Part shown: piece after piece, positions 16,598 through 25,274 of the stretch | Layout: every line of letters begins with the position of its first letter | Numbering within the stretch: position 1 is the stretch's first letter | NCBI GenBank assembly: GCA_016713665.1 | Contig: JADJOR010000008.1 | Location: 124,001 to 188,000 of the forward strand | Reading direction: 5' to 3' | DNA length: 64,000 bases | From: Deltaproteobacteria bacterium | Lineage (GTDB): Bacteria; Myxococcota_A; UBA9160; UBA4427 | Program-made: the position numbers and the translations under genes | Notes under the pieces: generated by a model | Told to the model about the DNA's origin: nothing | Seen by the model: only the letters and a program-made list of their open reading frames with translations | Database searches by the model: none

Positions 16598-17671
16598 TCA
16601 GTCGTAGCGGCGGATCGACTCGAGGAGGCTGGCCCCGGAGAAGAGGCGCAGGGTGAGCCCGGCGCGGGCGCCGTAGACGAGGCGGTGGTCGCCGCGGAAG
16701 GGCGGCTCCTTGTACTCGGAGATCCCGGCGGTGCCCCCGGCGAAGAGCTCGATCGAGACCGGGCGGATCGGGAGCGGCAGGCGCCAGTGGAAGGCGAGCC
16801 CCCCGGTCGTGTCGTCCTCGGCGAAGAACTCCTCCTCGGCCCGCTGCCAGGCGCCGGTGACGACCATCGCGAAGTCGGGGCCGAGGTACCAGCGGGCCCC
16901 GCCCGTCACGTCGTAGACGTCGGCGTCGACGTCGAAGGTCTGGCCCGTGCCGCTCACCTCGCGGTGGCGGAACTCGAAGTGGGCGAACCAGTCGACGGGG
17001 CCCGTCCCGAAATCGGGGAAGAAGATCTGGGCGTCGGCGCTGCCGGTCACCTGCTCGGCGCTGCCACCGCCCTCGCCGCCCAGGCGACCGTAGCCCCCGC
17101 CGGCGGCGAAGGATCCGATCTCGGGATGACGGACGAAGAGCTCGGCCTGGCCGCCGTAGCCGTCGATCGTCGAGGCGCCGGGCTGCAGGCCGTCGAGGCT
17201 GCGGCGGGCTTCGCGAAAGCCGCCGTAGGCCGTCGCACGCAGCCCGACGATCGAGAACAGCGGCAGCGTCCCGACCAGCTGCGCGTTCACCGCGTGCCCG
17301 TCCTCGGCCTCGAGCTCGAGGGTCTGCACGCTGCTCGGGCCGACGAAGACGGTCTGCGTCTCGTCGACCCGGCCGTAGTCGTAGGCGACGCCCACGCGCA
17401 GATTCGGAGAGGCCACCGCTCGGGCGCGGGCCAGGCTCGCGCCCCCGCGCGCGGCCACGTCCGCGGCGGACGCATCCCCGGTCCCCGGCTGCGACTCCGA
17501 CTCCGACTCCGCCGACGCCGATGCCGACGCCGCCTCGCCGAGGTCCGGCTCGACCGAGCTCGGCCAGGGCTCCGGCTCGGCCCCGACCCGCTCCGGGCCC
17601 ACGAGCGCCAGGGCGAAGACGAGCCCCGCGATCCCGAGGAGCGAGGGGACACGAACACGGGCCCGCATCAT
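16598..17671 (-). CDS. Outer-membrane beta-barrel protein
   Basis: About 357 residues. A signal peptide (L-L-G-I-A-G-L-V-F-A-L-A-L-V-G, ending V-G-A-E-P) is followed by a low-complexity linker (A-S-A-S-A-S-A-E-S-E-S-E-S). Then alternating polar/aromatic strands follow, for example L-R-V-G-V-A-Y-D-Y-G-R-V, W-F-A-H-F-E-F-R-H-R-E-V and V-Y-D-V-T-G-G-A-R-W-Y-L-G, as in small porin-like barrels. The end is not the classical terminal Phe but R-R-Y-D. Start choice is uncertain: ATG at 17671, 17668 or 17728 (20 more Arg-rich residues). It follows the PKD lipoprotein on the same strand by about 200 bases and may function with it at the cell surface. Confidence 0.7.
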   Translation of the reverse strand: MMRARVRVPSLLGIAGLVFALALVGPERVGAEPEPWPSSVEPDLGEAASASASAESESESQPGTGDASAADVAARGGASLARARAVASPNLRVGVAYDYGRVDETQTVFVGPSSVQTLELEAEDGHAVNAQLVGTLPLFSIVGLRATAYGGFREARRSLDGLQPGASTIDGYGGQAELFVRHPEIGSFAAGGGYGRLGGEGGGSAEQVTGSADAQIFFPDFGTGPVDWFAHFEFRHREVSGTGQTFDVDADVYDVTGGARWYLGPDFAMVVTGAWQRAEEEFFAEDDTTGGLAFHWRLPLPIRPVSIELFAGGTAGISEYKEPPFRGDHRLVYGARAGLTLRLFSGASLLESIRRYD

Positions 17672-17871
17672 GCGGGGACGGGAGACGACGAGGCGGACGC
17701 GGGACGCGGTCGCGAGGGCGCGGGACATGGCCGGGTCTTCGGTCGAACCCGGGGCTCGATGAAGCCTCACGCGCGGCCGACCCCGGACCGGGCGGTCCGA
17801 GGTCGGCACGAGGACGAGGCGGGCGCGGGGCGCGCCTGAGGGATCCGAGCGGGATGCGAGAGGCGCGCCCC

Positions 17872-20229
17872 CTACTCGACCGTGAGGACGCTCTCCGCGA
17901 GGCTCGTCTGGCCCGACTGGGTCGTGATCCGGAGCCGGACGGTCCAGCTCCCGGCCTGGCCGATCGTGACGGCGCCCGGGTTCTGGAGGGTCGAGCTCCC
18001 GAATCCGCCGAAATCCCAGCTCCAGGCGACGATCGGGTCGCCCGGGTCGAAGGTCGACGTGTCCTGGAAGTGGAGCGTGGCCGGGGCCGTGAAGGGCGCC
18101 GATTCGACGGTCTGGAAGGCGGCGACCGGGCCGCCGACGACGGTGATCGTCAGGCTGGCGACGGATTCCTGGTCCGCCCGGGCGACCCGGAGCCGGACGT
18201 CGTAGACGCCCGGGGCCGGGAAGCGGTAGGTCGGGCTCTGCAGGCGGGAGCCGGAGGACGAGGGCGGCGTCGCGAGCCGGCTCGTGCCGAAGTCCCAGCG
18301 CCAGCTGGTCGGGGTCTCGCAGCCGGTCGTCCCGGGCGAGAGGCAGCTCTCGTCGGTGAAGACGACGTCGTGGCCCGCCACGATGGGATCGCCCGGCGCG
18401 GCGAAGCCCGCGGTCTGGGGCGCGGCCGGCGCGCTGAAGCGGATCTGGTCGACGTAGGCCCGCGGGCTGCGGAACTCGTTGACGGCGTTCGCGACCCGGA
18501 TCGTCAGCGTGAAGCGCGAATCGGGGGTCGAGGACGGGAAGGCCGCCGCGAGATCGATCGCCGCCGTGAAGGTCGGCGTCGCCCGCATCGCGCTGCCGTC
18601 GCGGGTCGGGAAGCGCGTCGACGTGCCCTGATAGGCGGCACCGGAGTCGGTGCGCGCGCTCGGGATCTCGACGGTGACGCCGCTGTCGACGTCGGTCACC
18701 GTCGCCGTCACCGCGTCCCGCACGCTGCCCGCCGGCGGCTCGGCGAAGAGCAGCGCGTAATCGAACTCGAGGACGGTCTTCGAGACCGGGCGCAGGAACG
18801 TCTGCGCGATGCCGTTCTCGATGCCCGCGACGGGGGTTCCACCGTTCGTGCCGAGGCCGTCGAGGACGGCCCATTTGTTGCCTTCGGTCGGCATCGCGAG
18901 ATCCTCGCCACCCGCCGTGCGCGAGAGCGCGACATGGGTCGCGGCCGTGAGCTCGTCCTGCGGTCGCAAGTGGGTCCAGGCACCGCCGATCTGCACGTTC
19001 GCGGCCTGGGCCTCGAAGCCGGCGTCGAGGATCAGCACGCGTACCGCATCCGGCGTCGTCTTCGTCGACGTGACCGCGGGCGAGCCCGTCGTGGCCCCCG
19101 GCCCGGTCACGCTCAGGCGGACGTCGTAGCTCCCGATCGCGGCATAGACGTGGGTCGGGCTCGCGGCGTTGCAGGCGGGGACGCTGCCGGCGGGCACGGG
19201 CGCAGGGAAGGTGCAGCCGCTGCCGTCGCCGAAATCCCAGTCCCAGCGCGTGAGGGGGCCGCTCGAGAGGTCCTGGAAGGCGACCGTCATCGGGCCGGGG
19301 CCCTCGGCCGGGGTCGGCTCGAAGTCCGCCGTGGGCGGGCCGTAGCCAACGACGTAATCGATCTCGGTCTGGCCGACGAGGCCGGCGCCGGTATCGCCGA
19401 AGACGAGGGTCACACGGTGGGTCCCGGGCGTCCGGAACGTGTAGATCTCCGTCGTCGAGCTGCCGATCACCTGCCCATCGACGGACCAGATCGCGATGCC
19501 GCGCAGCCCGCCGACCTCGGCCCGCAGGGTCACCGTCGCCGGCGCACCGAGCGTCCCGCTCGCGGGGCTCGCCGAGATCGAGATCGGGTAGACGTCGACG
19601 GTCGCCGTCGCGGTCTCGCCGCCGCCGGCGCTCGAGGTCGTCTGCGTGATCGTGAAGCGGCCCGGATCGTCGAAGTCGTGTTCGGGGCTCACCTCGCTCG
19701 ACATCGTGCCGTCGCCGAAATCCCAGGCGATGCGCGTGGCCCGGGCCCGGACCGACTCGTCGGTAGTACACACGACGCGGAGCGGGGCGAAGCCGGCGGT
19801 CGGCACGCAGTCGAAGCCCGCGGTCGCGGGCTCGTCGACCGCGATCAACGCGGCCTTCGTGGCGGTGCTCGAGCCGCCGGGGCCGGAGACCGTGAGGGAG
19901 ACGGTGTAGACGCCGGCTTCGTCGAAGCGGATGCGCGGGCTCGGCGCGCGGCTCGTACCGGCGGAACCGAAGTCCCAGGCCCAGTCGGTGATCTCGCCGC
20001 TCGAGCCGTCGCTGAACTGGACCTCGAGGCCGGGGACCCCGGAGGTCCGGTCCTGCGCGAAGGCGGCCGCCGGGCGGCCCGTGCCCGCGGCCGACGGCTC
20101 GAGATCGTTCTTCGACTGGCAGGCGGAGAGCCCGAGCGCGAGGGCGGAGACGACGAGCGCGGCGAACGGCCGGGCGAGTCCCGGAAGCATCCACCACGAG
20201 GGCGAGAAGCGAGCACGCGCGTCCGTCAT
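17872..20229 (-). CDS. Large PKD-repeat lipoprotein
   Basis: 785 residues. The lipobox L-G-L-S-A-C puts the lipidated Cys at residue 37 (C-Q-S-K), so the mature protein is likely anchored to a membrane and exposed. PKD-type Ig-like domains are marked by W-D-F-G, seen five times (for example D-W-A-W-D-F-G and R-W-D-W-D-F-G-D-G-S). Between the third and fourth repeat lies a distinct domain (about 380-580) with F-E-A-Q-A-A-N-V-Q-I-G-G-A-W and F-D-Y-A-L-L-F-A, resembling a jelly-roll/choice-of-anchor module. Such proteins commonly mediate adhesion or polymer binding; no enzyme motif is visible. The ATG at 20229 has GGGAGC about 9 bases upstream; a further in-frame ATG at 20292 would place extra residues before the signal peptide. 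Confidence 0.85.
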   Translation of the reverse strand: MTDARARFSPSWWMLPGLARPFAALVVSALALGLSACQSKNDLEPSAAGTGRPAAAFAQDRTSGVPGLEVQFSDGSSGEITDWAWDFGSAGTSRAPSPRIRFDEAGVYTVSLTVSGPGGSSTATKAALIAVDEPATAGFDCVPTAGFAPLRVVCTTDESVRARATRIAWDFGDGTMSSEVSPEHDFDDPGRFTITQTTSSAGGGETATATVDVYPISISASPASGTLGAPATVTLRAEVGGLRGIAIWSVDGQVIGSSTTEIYTFRTPGTHRVTLVFGDTGAGLVGQTEIDYVVGYGPPTADFEPTPAEGPGPMTVAFQDLSSGPLTRWDWDFGDGSGCTFPAPVPAGSVPACNAASPTHVYAAIGSYDVRLSVTGPGATTGSPAVTSTKTTPDAVRVLILDAGFEAQAANVQIGGAWTHLRPQDELTAATHVALSRTAGGEDLAMPTEGNKWAVLDGLGTNGGTPVAGIENGIAQTFLRPVSKTVLEFDYALLFAEPPAGSVRDAVTATVTDVDSGVTVEIPSARTDSGAAYQGTSTRFPTRDGSAMRATPTFTAAIDLAAAFPSSTPDSRFTLTIRVANAVNEFRSPRAYVDQIRFSAPAAPQTAGFAAPGDPIVAGHDVVFTDESCLSPGTTGCETPTSWRWDFGTSRLATPPSSSGSRLQSPTYRFPAPGVYDVRLRVARADQESVASLTITVVGGPVAAFQTVESAPFTAPATLHFQDTSTFDPGDPIVAWSWDFGGFGSSTLQNPGAVTIGQAGSWTVRLRITTQSGQTSLAESVLTVE

Positions 20230-20488
20230 CTTCGAGCTCCCGACGATCCGACCGGGCGGATCGCGACTGCTCCGCTCCGGGGCGCGCGGCATGGGGCCGC
20301 CGGCCGCGGAGGGGGGCGCTGGTGTGTGCAGATGCGGGCGGGATCGCGACGCGTGGCGCGCCGGAAAATGTCGCGCAGACGAGCGGCAGGGCCGGCCGCA
20401 GACCCGCGTGCGAGCTCCGCTTTCGCCCGCCCGCGCGGGTGCAGCGCGGCGCTCGGGCCGACGCGTTATGCGCGCAAGCTGCGTCCTG

Positions 20489-21133
20489 CTAGTCGAGCCC
20501 GCGCCAGCGCAGGGCGAGATCGATGCGGAGCCCCGCGAGCACCGCGGCGACGCCCTGCCACTCCTCGACCCGGACCGGCTCGGCCCCGCGCAGGCAGGCC
20601 CTGCGCAGCGGCTCGCGGAACCACGGGAAGAGCGTCTCCGGCGGCGCCCCGGCGGCGAACCAGCCGAGCCGCGGGGTCTCGGGCGAAGGCGAGAGGGAGC
20701 CCCCGACGGCGCGGCAGCGGTAGACGATCGCCGTATGCGGCCGGAAGCCGCGGCGCACGAAGCGGCCCACCTCGGCCTCGGGCTCGACCTCGAGCCCGGT
20801 CTCCTCGCGGATCTCGCGCACGAGCGCGGTTTCGAGCGATTCGCCCGGGAGCGGCGTGCCGCCGGGCAGCTCCCAGCCGAAGAGCTCGGCGCGCAGCGAG
20901 AGCAGAACCTCTTCGTCGGCCCCGCCCCGTCCGTCGCTCGCGCGATCCCGCCCGCCCGACGTCGGCCGCAGGATCGCGGCCTGCACGATCACGAGCGGCT
21001 CGCGCTCGCTCGTGCGCGGCGCGACCAGGCCCCACCAGGCGGTCTTCGCGTGGTCGACGAGCCCGAACGCGAGGCGTCCGATCCTTCCGCGCTCCCAGAC
21101 GGGGATGCCCCCTCCGCGCGCGGAGTCGCTCAT
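20489..21133 (-). CDS. Nudix hydrolase
   Basis: 214 residues. The Nudix box is complete: G-G-T-P-L-P-G-E, seven residues, then R-E-I-R-E-E-T-G-L, giving the metal-binding Glu residues for cleavage of a nucleoside diphosphate linked to X. The N-terminal 40 residues (V-W-E-R-G-R-I-G-R-L-A-F-G-L-V-D-H) and the C-terminal helix lie outside the core, and substrate is unknown. The ATG is at 21131-21133, one base from the hisG stop, so it is probably the last gene of the hisI-hisG transcript. Nothing visible links it to histidine synthesis, although HisE-like pyrophosphohydrolase activity would be a reasonable idea to test. Confidence 0.9.
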   Translation of the reverse strand: MSDSARGGGIPVWERGRIGRLAFGLVDHAKTAWWGLVAPRTSEREPLVIVQAAILRPTSGGRDRASDGRGGADEEVLLSLRAELFGWELPGGTPLPGESLETALVREIREETGLEVEPEAEVGRFVRRGFRPHTAIVYRCRAVGGSLSPSPETPRLGWFAAGAPPETLFPWFREPLRRACLRGAEPVRVEEWQGVAAVLAGLRIDLALRWRGLD

Positions 21134-21134
21134 G

Positions 21135-22019
21135 CTAGTCGATGATCTTGTTGAGCGGCATCTCGATGATGCCGCGGGCGCCGGCCTCGTGGATGCGCGG
21201 CAGCAGGTCGCGCACGAAGGATTCCTGCACGACGACCATGATGTCGACCCAGTCCGGGTCCGCGAGCGGCGAGATCGTCGGCGTCCCCGCGTCGGGGAGC
21301 AGCGCGATGACGGACTGCATCTTCGCCTTGGGCACGTTCATCGAGAGCCCGACCCGCGTCGCCGCCGCGATCGCACCGCCGAGCAGCATCTTCAGGCGCT
21401 CGAGCTTGCCGCGCTTCCACGGGTCGGCGACCGAGGCGCGGTGGGCGATCAGACGCGGGGTGCTCTCCTGCAGGACGTCGATCACGCGCAGCTGGTTCGC
21501 GCGCAGGCTCGAGCCCGTCTCCGTCACGTCGACGATCGCGTCGGCCAGGACCGGGGGCTTGACCTCCGTCGCGCCCCAGGAGAATTCGAGGACGGCCGTG
21601 ACGCCGTGGCGCTCGAAATAACGCTCCGTGAGCCCCATGACCTCGGTCGCGATGCGCTTGCCCGCGAGATCCTTGGGCGTCCGGAAGGGCGAATCCTCCT
21701 TGACGGCGAGCACCCAGCGGACGGGGCCGTAGTTCGGCCAGGGCGCGCGCAGATCGGCGAGCTCGACGTAGTCGGCGCCGGTCTCGATGGCCCAGTCGAG
21801 GCCGGTGATCCCGCAGTCGAGCACGCCCTGCCCGACGTAGCGCGCCATCTCCTGGGGTCGGATCAGGATGCACTCGATCTCGGGATCGTCGATCGACGGA
21901 TAATAGGAGCGGCCCGAGACGCGGACGTTGTAGCCCGCCTTCGCGAACAGCGAGAGGGTCGTCTCCTGGAGCGATCCCTTCGGCAGGCCGATTCGCAGTC
22001 GCTTCTTCCCGTCGCTCAC
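21135..22019 (-). CDS. hisG: ATP phosphoribosyltransferase HisG, long form
   Basis: 294 residues. HisG condenses ATP with PRPP in the first step of histidine synthesis. I-G-L-P-K-G-S-L-Q begins the protein, followed by D-C-G-I-T-G-L-D-W and, in the PRPP loop, D-A-I-V-D-V-T-E-T-G-S-S-L-R. The length and the C-terminal domain (L-P-D-A-G-T-P-T-I-S-P-L, the ACT-like regulatory region) identify the long, histidine-feedback-inhibited form that needs no HisZ. The start is GTG at 22019, overlapping the stop of a five-codon frame that begins at the hisI stop. A 14-base near-repeat is present at this junction. Confidence 0.95.
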   Translation of the reverse strand: MSDGKKRLRIGLPKGSLQETTLSLFAKAGYNVRVSGRSYYPSIDDPEIECILIRPQEMARYVGQGVLDCGITGLDWAIETGADYVELADLRAPWPNYGPVRWVLAVKEDSPFRTPKDLAGKRIATEVMGLTERYFERHGVTAVLEFSWGATEVKPPVLADAIVDVTETGSSLRANQLRVIDVLQESTPRLIAHRASVADPWKRGKLERLKMLLGGAIAAATRVGLSMNVPKAKMQSVIALLPDAGTPTISPLADPDWVDIMVVVQESFVRDLLPRIHEAGARGIIEMPLNKIID

Positions 22020-22033
22020 TTCTCGTCGCTCAT
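22016..22033 (-). other. Five-codon frame bridging hisI and hisG
   Basis: The hisI TGA overlaps an ATG at 22033 (ATGA), which reads M-S-D-E-K and stops at a TGA that overlaps the hisG GTG (GTGA). The sequences ATGAGCGACGAGAA and GTGAGCGACGGGAA are near-duplicates (12 of 14 bases), so a duplicated start region is likely. It may couple translation or reflect a one-base error. Confidence 0.4.
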
Positions 22034-22461
22034 TTCTTGTAGACCTCGGCCGGATCGAAGACCTGCACTCCGACGTCCTCGACGCGGCCCTCGTCGATCC
22101 GACGGAAGAAGCAGTTGCGCTTGCCCGTGTGGCAGGCGGCACCGCCGATCTGGTCGACCCGCAGGACGAGGGCGTCGCCGTCGCAGTCGACGTAGATCCC
22201 CTTCAGCTTCTGGACGTTTCCGCTCTCTTCGCCCTTGTGCCAGAACTTCTGCCGGCTGCGGCTCCAGTAGACGGCCTCGCCCTGCTCGAGCGAGCGGCGA
22301 AGCGACTCCGCGTTCATGTAGGCGACCATCAGGATCTCGCCGGTCGCGTCGTCCTGGGCGATCGCCGTCACGAGGCCGCCGCCCTTCTCGAAATCGACGA
22401 GCGAGAGCGGGTCCACCGCTCCGCTCGGCGCGGCGCTGTCGGTCGAAGGGGAAGAGCGCAT
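22030..22461 (-). CDS. hisI: Phosphoribosyl-AMP cyclohydrolase HisI
   Basis: 143 residues. HisI opens the purine ring of phosphoribosyl-AMP in histidine synthesis. Family motifs include M-V-A-Y-M-N-A-E-S-L, Y-W-S-R-S-R-Q-K-F-W-H-K-G-E-E-S-G-N-V-Q, the metal site V-D-C-D-G-D-A-L, and the zinc-binding A-C-H-T-G-K-R-N-C-F. It is the stand-alone form with no HisE pyrophosphohydrolase domain. The start at 22461 is chosen over an upstream ATG at 22647 because GAGG lies about 7 bases before it and the upstream sequence lacks conservation. Being with hisG rather than in a full his operon, it belongs to a dispersed his gene set. Confidence 0.95.
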   Translation of the reverse strand: MRSSPSTDSAAPSGAVDPLSLVDFEKGGGLVTAIAQDDATGEILMVAYMNAESLRRSLEQGEAVYWSRSRQKFWHKGEESGNVQKLKGIYVDCDGDALVLRVDQIGGAACHTGKRNCFFRRIDEGRVEDVGVQVFDPAEVYKK

Positions 22462-22489
22462 GGGGACCTCGTGGCGAAGGGCGCCGAGG

Positions 22490-25228
22490 CTACCCGTCCC
22501 GCAGCGCAGCCGCCAGAATCGCGCCGATCGACTCGAGCTCGTGCCACTTCTCCCCACGGGCATAGCGCGTGTCCTGGGCACCTCTCCGCCCGGTCTGGAC
22601 CACCGAAGCACCGAGCACGCCTCGGTCGACCAGCCAGCCGAGCGCATTGTCGAAGGTCACCTCGCTCTGGACCTCGAGCCGCCGGACCCGCCCGAGCAGC
22701 CGCGCGTTCTCGTAGGCGAGGCGCGCCTCGCGCACGAGGCCGCTGCGCAGCACGCCCTGCGGCGCCGACTCCATCCAGGCGAGCACGACCCGCACCAGCG
22801 TCTCGTACGCCTCGACGACGCCGCGGGTCTGCTCGGCGAAGGTCGAGAGCGGCCGTCGCCCGCGCGCCGTCGCGCGCCAGACCCCTTCCCTTCGCTCGAC
22901 GAAGCCCTCGCTCTCGAAATGCTCGAGCACCGCCTCGCCCCGGGACAGCACGATCTCCCGCGACGCGTAGTACTCGCGATAGAAGAGGTCGACCCAGAGG
23001 TCGAGGCTCTCACCGACCCGCGACGCGTCGATGCCCGCGAGCGCCGCCCGGGAGAGGATGCTCGGGATCACGAAGAAGTGGGCGATCGCGTTGCGATAGA
23101 GGTCGAGGGCGGCGCGGTTCTTCTCCTCGAAGAAGACGATCTCCCCGCGATGGTCGAGGCGCGAGCGGATCAGCTCGCTCTTCTCGAGGAACGCGATCGA
23201 GTCGCGGAAATCCGGCAGGTCGTGCTCGAAGGACGGTGTCAGCCGAACCCCCTTCAGCCGCAACAGCTCGACCACCTCGTTGACGCCCGCCACCAGCTCG
23301 TCGCGCAGCATGCCGGTCCGGTGTCCGCCGAGGAGCACGAGCGCCGCGACCGAGGTCGCGTTCGCGACCATCGCGAGCCCGATCCGCTCGACGAGCGAAT
23401 GGCCGAGGCCCGTCACGAACTCGCGCTTGCGCGTCTCGACCTCGGCGCGGACCTCGGGCTCGTCGAGCTGTCCGCGGACCAGGGCCTCGAAGGCCTGGCG
23501 ATCGCGCCCGAGCGCCCCGGCGAGCGAGATGGGCTCGCCGAAGCTCACGTGCACCGCCCCGAATCGCCGCCGCAGATATTTGCGCGCGCGCAGCAGCCCG
23601 ATCACGCTCTCCTGCGTCTTCCGACCGCCGCCGAGCTCGTCGACCATCCCCGACTCCTCGACGAGCCGCTCGTAGTTGATCGCGATCGGCACGAAGAACA
23701 GATCGCGCCTTCGGCTCTCGAGGAAGGCGTCGACGTCCCAGGACAGCATGCCGAGCCGGGGGGCCAGCAGCTTGCCCGTCCGCGAGCGGCCGCCCTCGAT
23801 GAAGAACTCCTGCGTCAGCCCCTCGCGCACGAGGTAGGTCACGTACGCGCGGAAGACCTCCTTGTAGAGCGGATCGGCGAAGGAGCGGCGCAGGAAGAAG
23901 GCGCCCATGTGGCGGAACAGGAAGCCGAAAGGCCCGAAGGCCATGTTCTCGCGGGCCGCGATGTGGGGCGGGACGAGGTAGTTCTGGTAGAAGAGCCAGG
24001 AGAGGATCAGGAAGTCGAAATACGAGCGATGGCTCGGCACGAGCACGATCGGGTTGCGCTTCGCGTCCTCGGCGATCTCGGCGAGGCGGTGGACGTCGAC
24101 CGACGCGAACAGGCGTCGCAGGAGCCCGCCCACGACCGCCGCGCCGAAGGCGAGCCAGGTCGAGCTCATGTTGGCCGAGATCTCGCGGAAGAGCCGTTCG
24201 ACCTCGCGCTCGACCTTCTCGGGCGAGCTGCCGTCGGAGGTGCTCCGTAGCTGCATCGCCGCGCGCAGGCCCGGATCCGAGAGGACCTCCCGCAGGACCC
24301 GCCAGCGCGGCCGCAGGACCGGGCCCTCGACGACCTTCTCCTCGCGGTAGAGATGGATCAGGATCGCGCGGCGGATCTTGCGCGCCGCGACCACCGGATC
24401 CGCCTCGCCGTCGCTGCGGACGAAGGCCGCGACGTCGATCGCGTCGCCGACCTTGACCGAGAGACTTCGATAGGTCAGTACGAAGCGGGCGACCTTCGCG
24501 AAGTCGGAGGGCCGGGTCAGCGAGCCGTAGTCGACGTTCAGGAAGCGATTCTCGACCCGGGGCCCCTTGGTCCAGAAGATCGCGAGCGGGACCAGGAAGA
24601 CCTCGCGCCCGCCGCCGCTCTCCATCGCCGCTGCGACGACCTCACCGATCAGGTCGAGCTCGTCCCGGCGCTTCTCGCTCTTGCGGCTCGAGAGGAAGTT
24701 CTTGAGCAGCTGGGTCCGCAGGAACAGAAACGCGCTCCGGCCCTTCTCCACCGCCTTGCGGACCGTCGCCCGGTCGTCCTCGTGCTCGACCTCCCGCGGT
24801 CGACCGCGCCGGATGCGCAGGGCGATCGGAATCAGCTCGACGATCGGTCGGTAGTAGTAGAAGCCGATCGAGTTGGCGAAGGAGGACAGGCGCAGACCGT
24901 GGCGCAGGAACAGGACGTTGAAGAGGAAGTAGTCGAGGCGGCTCGAGTAGCGCATCACGTAGACGACGCTGCCGCGGGTCTCGAGCGCCTTCAGCCGCGC
25001 GACGACCTCGGGTTCGAGGGAGAAATGCCCGAAGAAGCGCTTCTCGAAGCGCCGGAAGACGATGTTGAAGCGCCGCGCCATCGCGGAGCGCAGCGCATGC
25101 CGATCGAGCAGGGCTTCGCCCTTCGCCGGATCGGGGGCGCCTGCCTCGCGATCGCCCACGACGGTCCCGCCCCCTGCGTCGCGCGCTGCGTCTCCATCGC
25201 GCGCTGCATCGCGCTCGTCCATCGGCAT
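22490..25228 (-). CDS. plsB: Glycerol-3-phosphate acyltransferase, PlsB type
   Basis: 912 residues, long like E. coli PlsB. It acylates position 1 of glycerol-3-phosphate, the first step of phospholipid synthesis, at the inner membrane. Motif I is S-H-R-S-Y-F-D (H-x4-D) near residue 400, with G-A-F-F-L-R-R (motif II), F-I-E-G-G-R-S-R-T-G-K (motif III) and V-P-I-A-I-N-Y-E (motif IV). A second upstream acyltransferase-like region (Y-S-S-R-L-D-Y-F near 105) lacks the HX4D His, in line with the N-terminal pseudo-domain of PlsB. The ATG at 25228 begins a variable acidic N-terminus; 25222 is an alternative. It is 28 bases upstream of hisI. Confidence 0.9.
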   Translation of the reverse strand: MPMDERDAARDGDAARDAGGGTVVGDREAGAPDPAKGEALLDRHALRSAMARRFNIVFRRFEKRFFGHFSLEPEVVARLKALETRGSVVYVMRYSSRLDYFLFNVLFLRHGLRLSSFANSIGFYYYRPIVELIPIALRIRRGRPREVEHEDDRATVRKAVEKGRSAFLFLRTQLLKNFLSSRKSEKRRDELDLIGEVVAAAMESGGGREVFLVPLAIFWTKGPRVENRFLNVDYGSLTRPSDFAKVARFVLTYRSLSVKVGDAIDVAAFVRSDGEADPVVAARKIRRAILIHLYREEKVVEGPVLRPRWRVLREVLSDPGLRAAMQLRSTSDGSSPEKVEREVERLFREISANMSSTWLAFGAAVVGGLLRRLFASVDVHRLAEIAEDAKRNPIVLVPSHRSYFDFLILSWLFYQNYLVPPHIAARENMAFGPFGFLFRHMGAFFLRRSFADPLYKEVFRAYVTYLVREGLTQEFFIEGGRSRTGKLLAPRLGMLSWDVDAFLESRRRDLFFVPIAINYERLVEESGMVDELGGGRKTQESVIGLLRARKYLRRRFGAVHVSFGEPISLAGALGRDRQAFEALVRGQLDEPEVRAEVETRKREFVTGLGHSLVERIGLAMVANATSVAALVLLGGHRTGMLRDELVAGVNEVVELLRLKGVRLTPSFEHDLPDFRDSIAFLEKSELIRSRLDHRGEIVFFEEKNRAALDLYRNAIAHFFVIPSILSRAALAGIDASRVGESLDLWVDLFYREYYASREIVLSRGEAVLEHFESEGFVERREGVWRATARGRRPLSTFAEQTRGVVEAYETLVRVVLAWMESAPQGVLRSGLVREARLAYENARLLGRVRRLEVQSEVTFDNALGWLVDRGVLGASVVQTGRRGAQDTRYARGEKWHELESIGAILAAALRDG

Positions 25229-25274
25229 CGCGCGCGAGGGTACCGGCGCAGGCTAGGCGCGGCAACGCACGCGA

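Noticed and set aside
17668..20197. Single very large leftward protein joining the outer-membrane gene and the region upstream
   Set aside because: The upstream part is a shadow frame of the PKD lipoprotein gene, which is clearly real in another frame.
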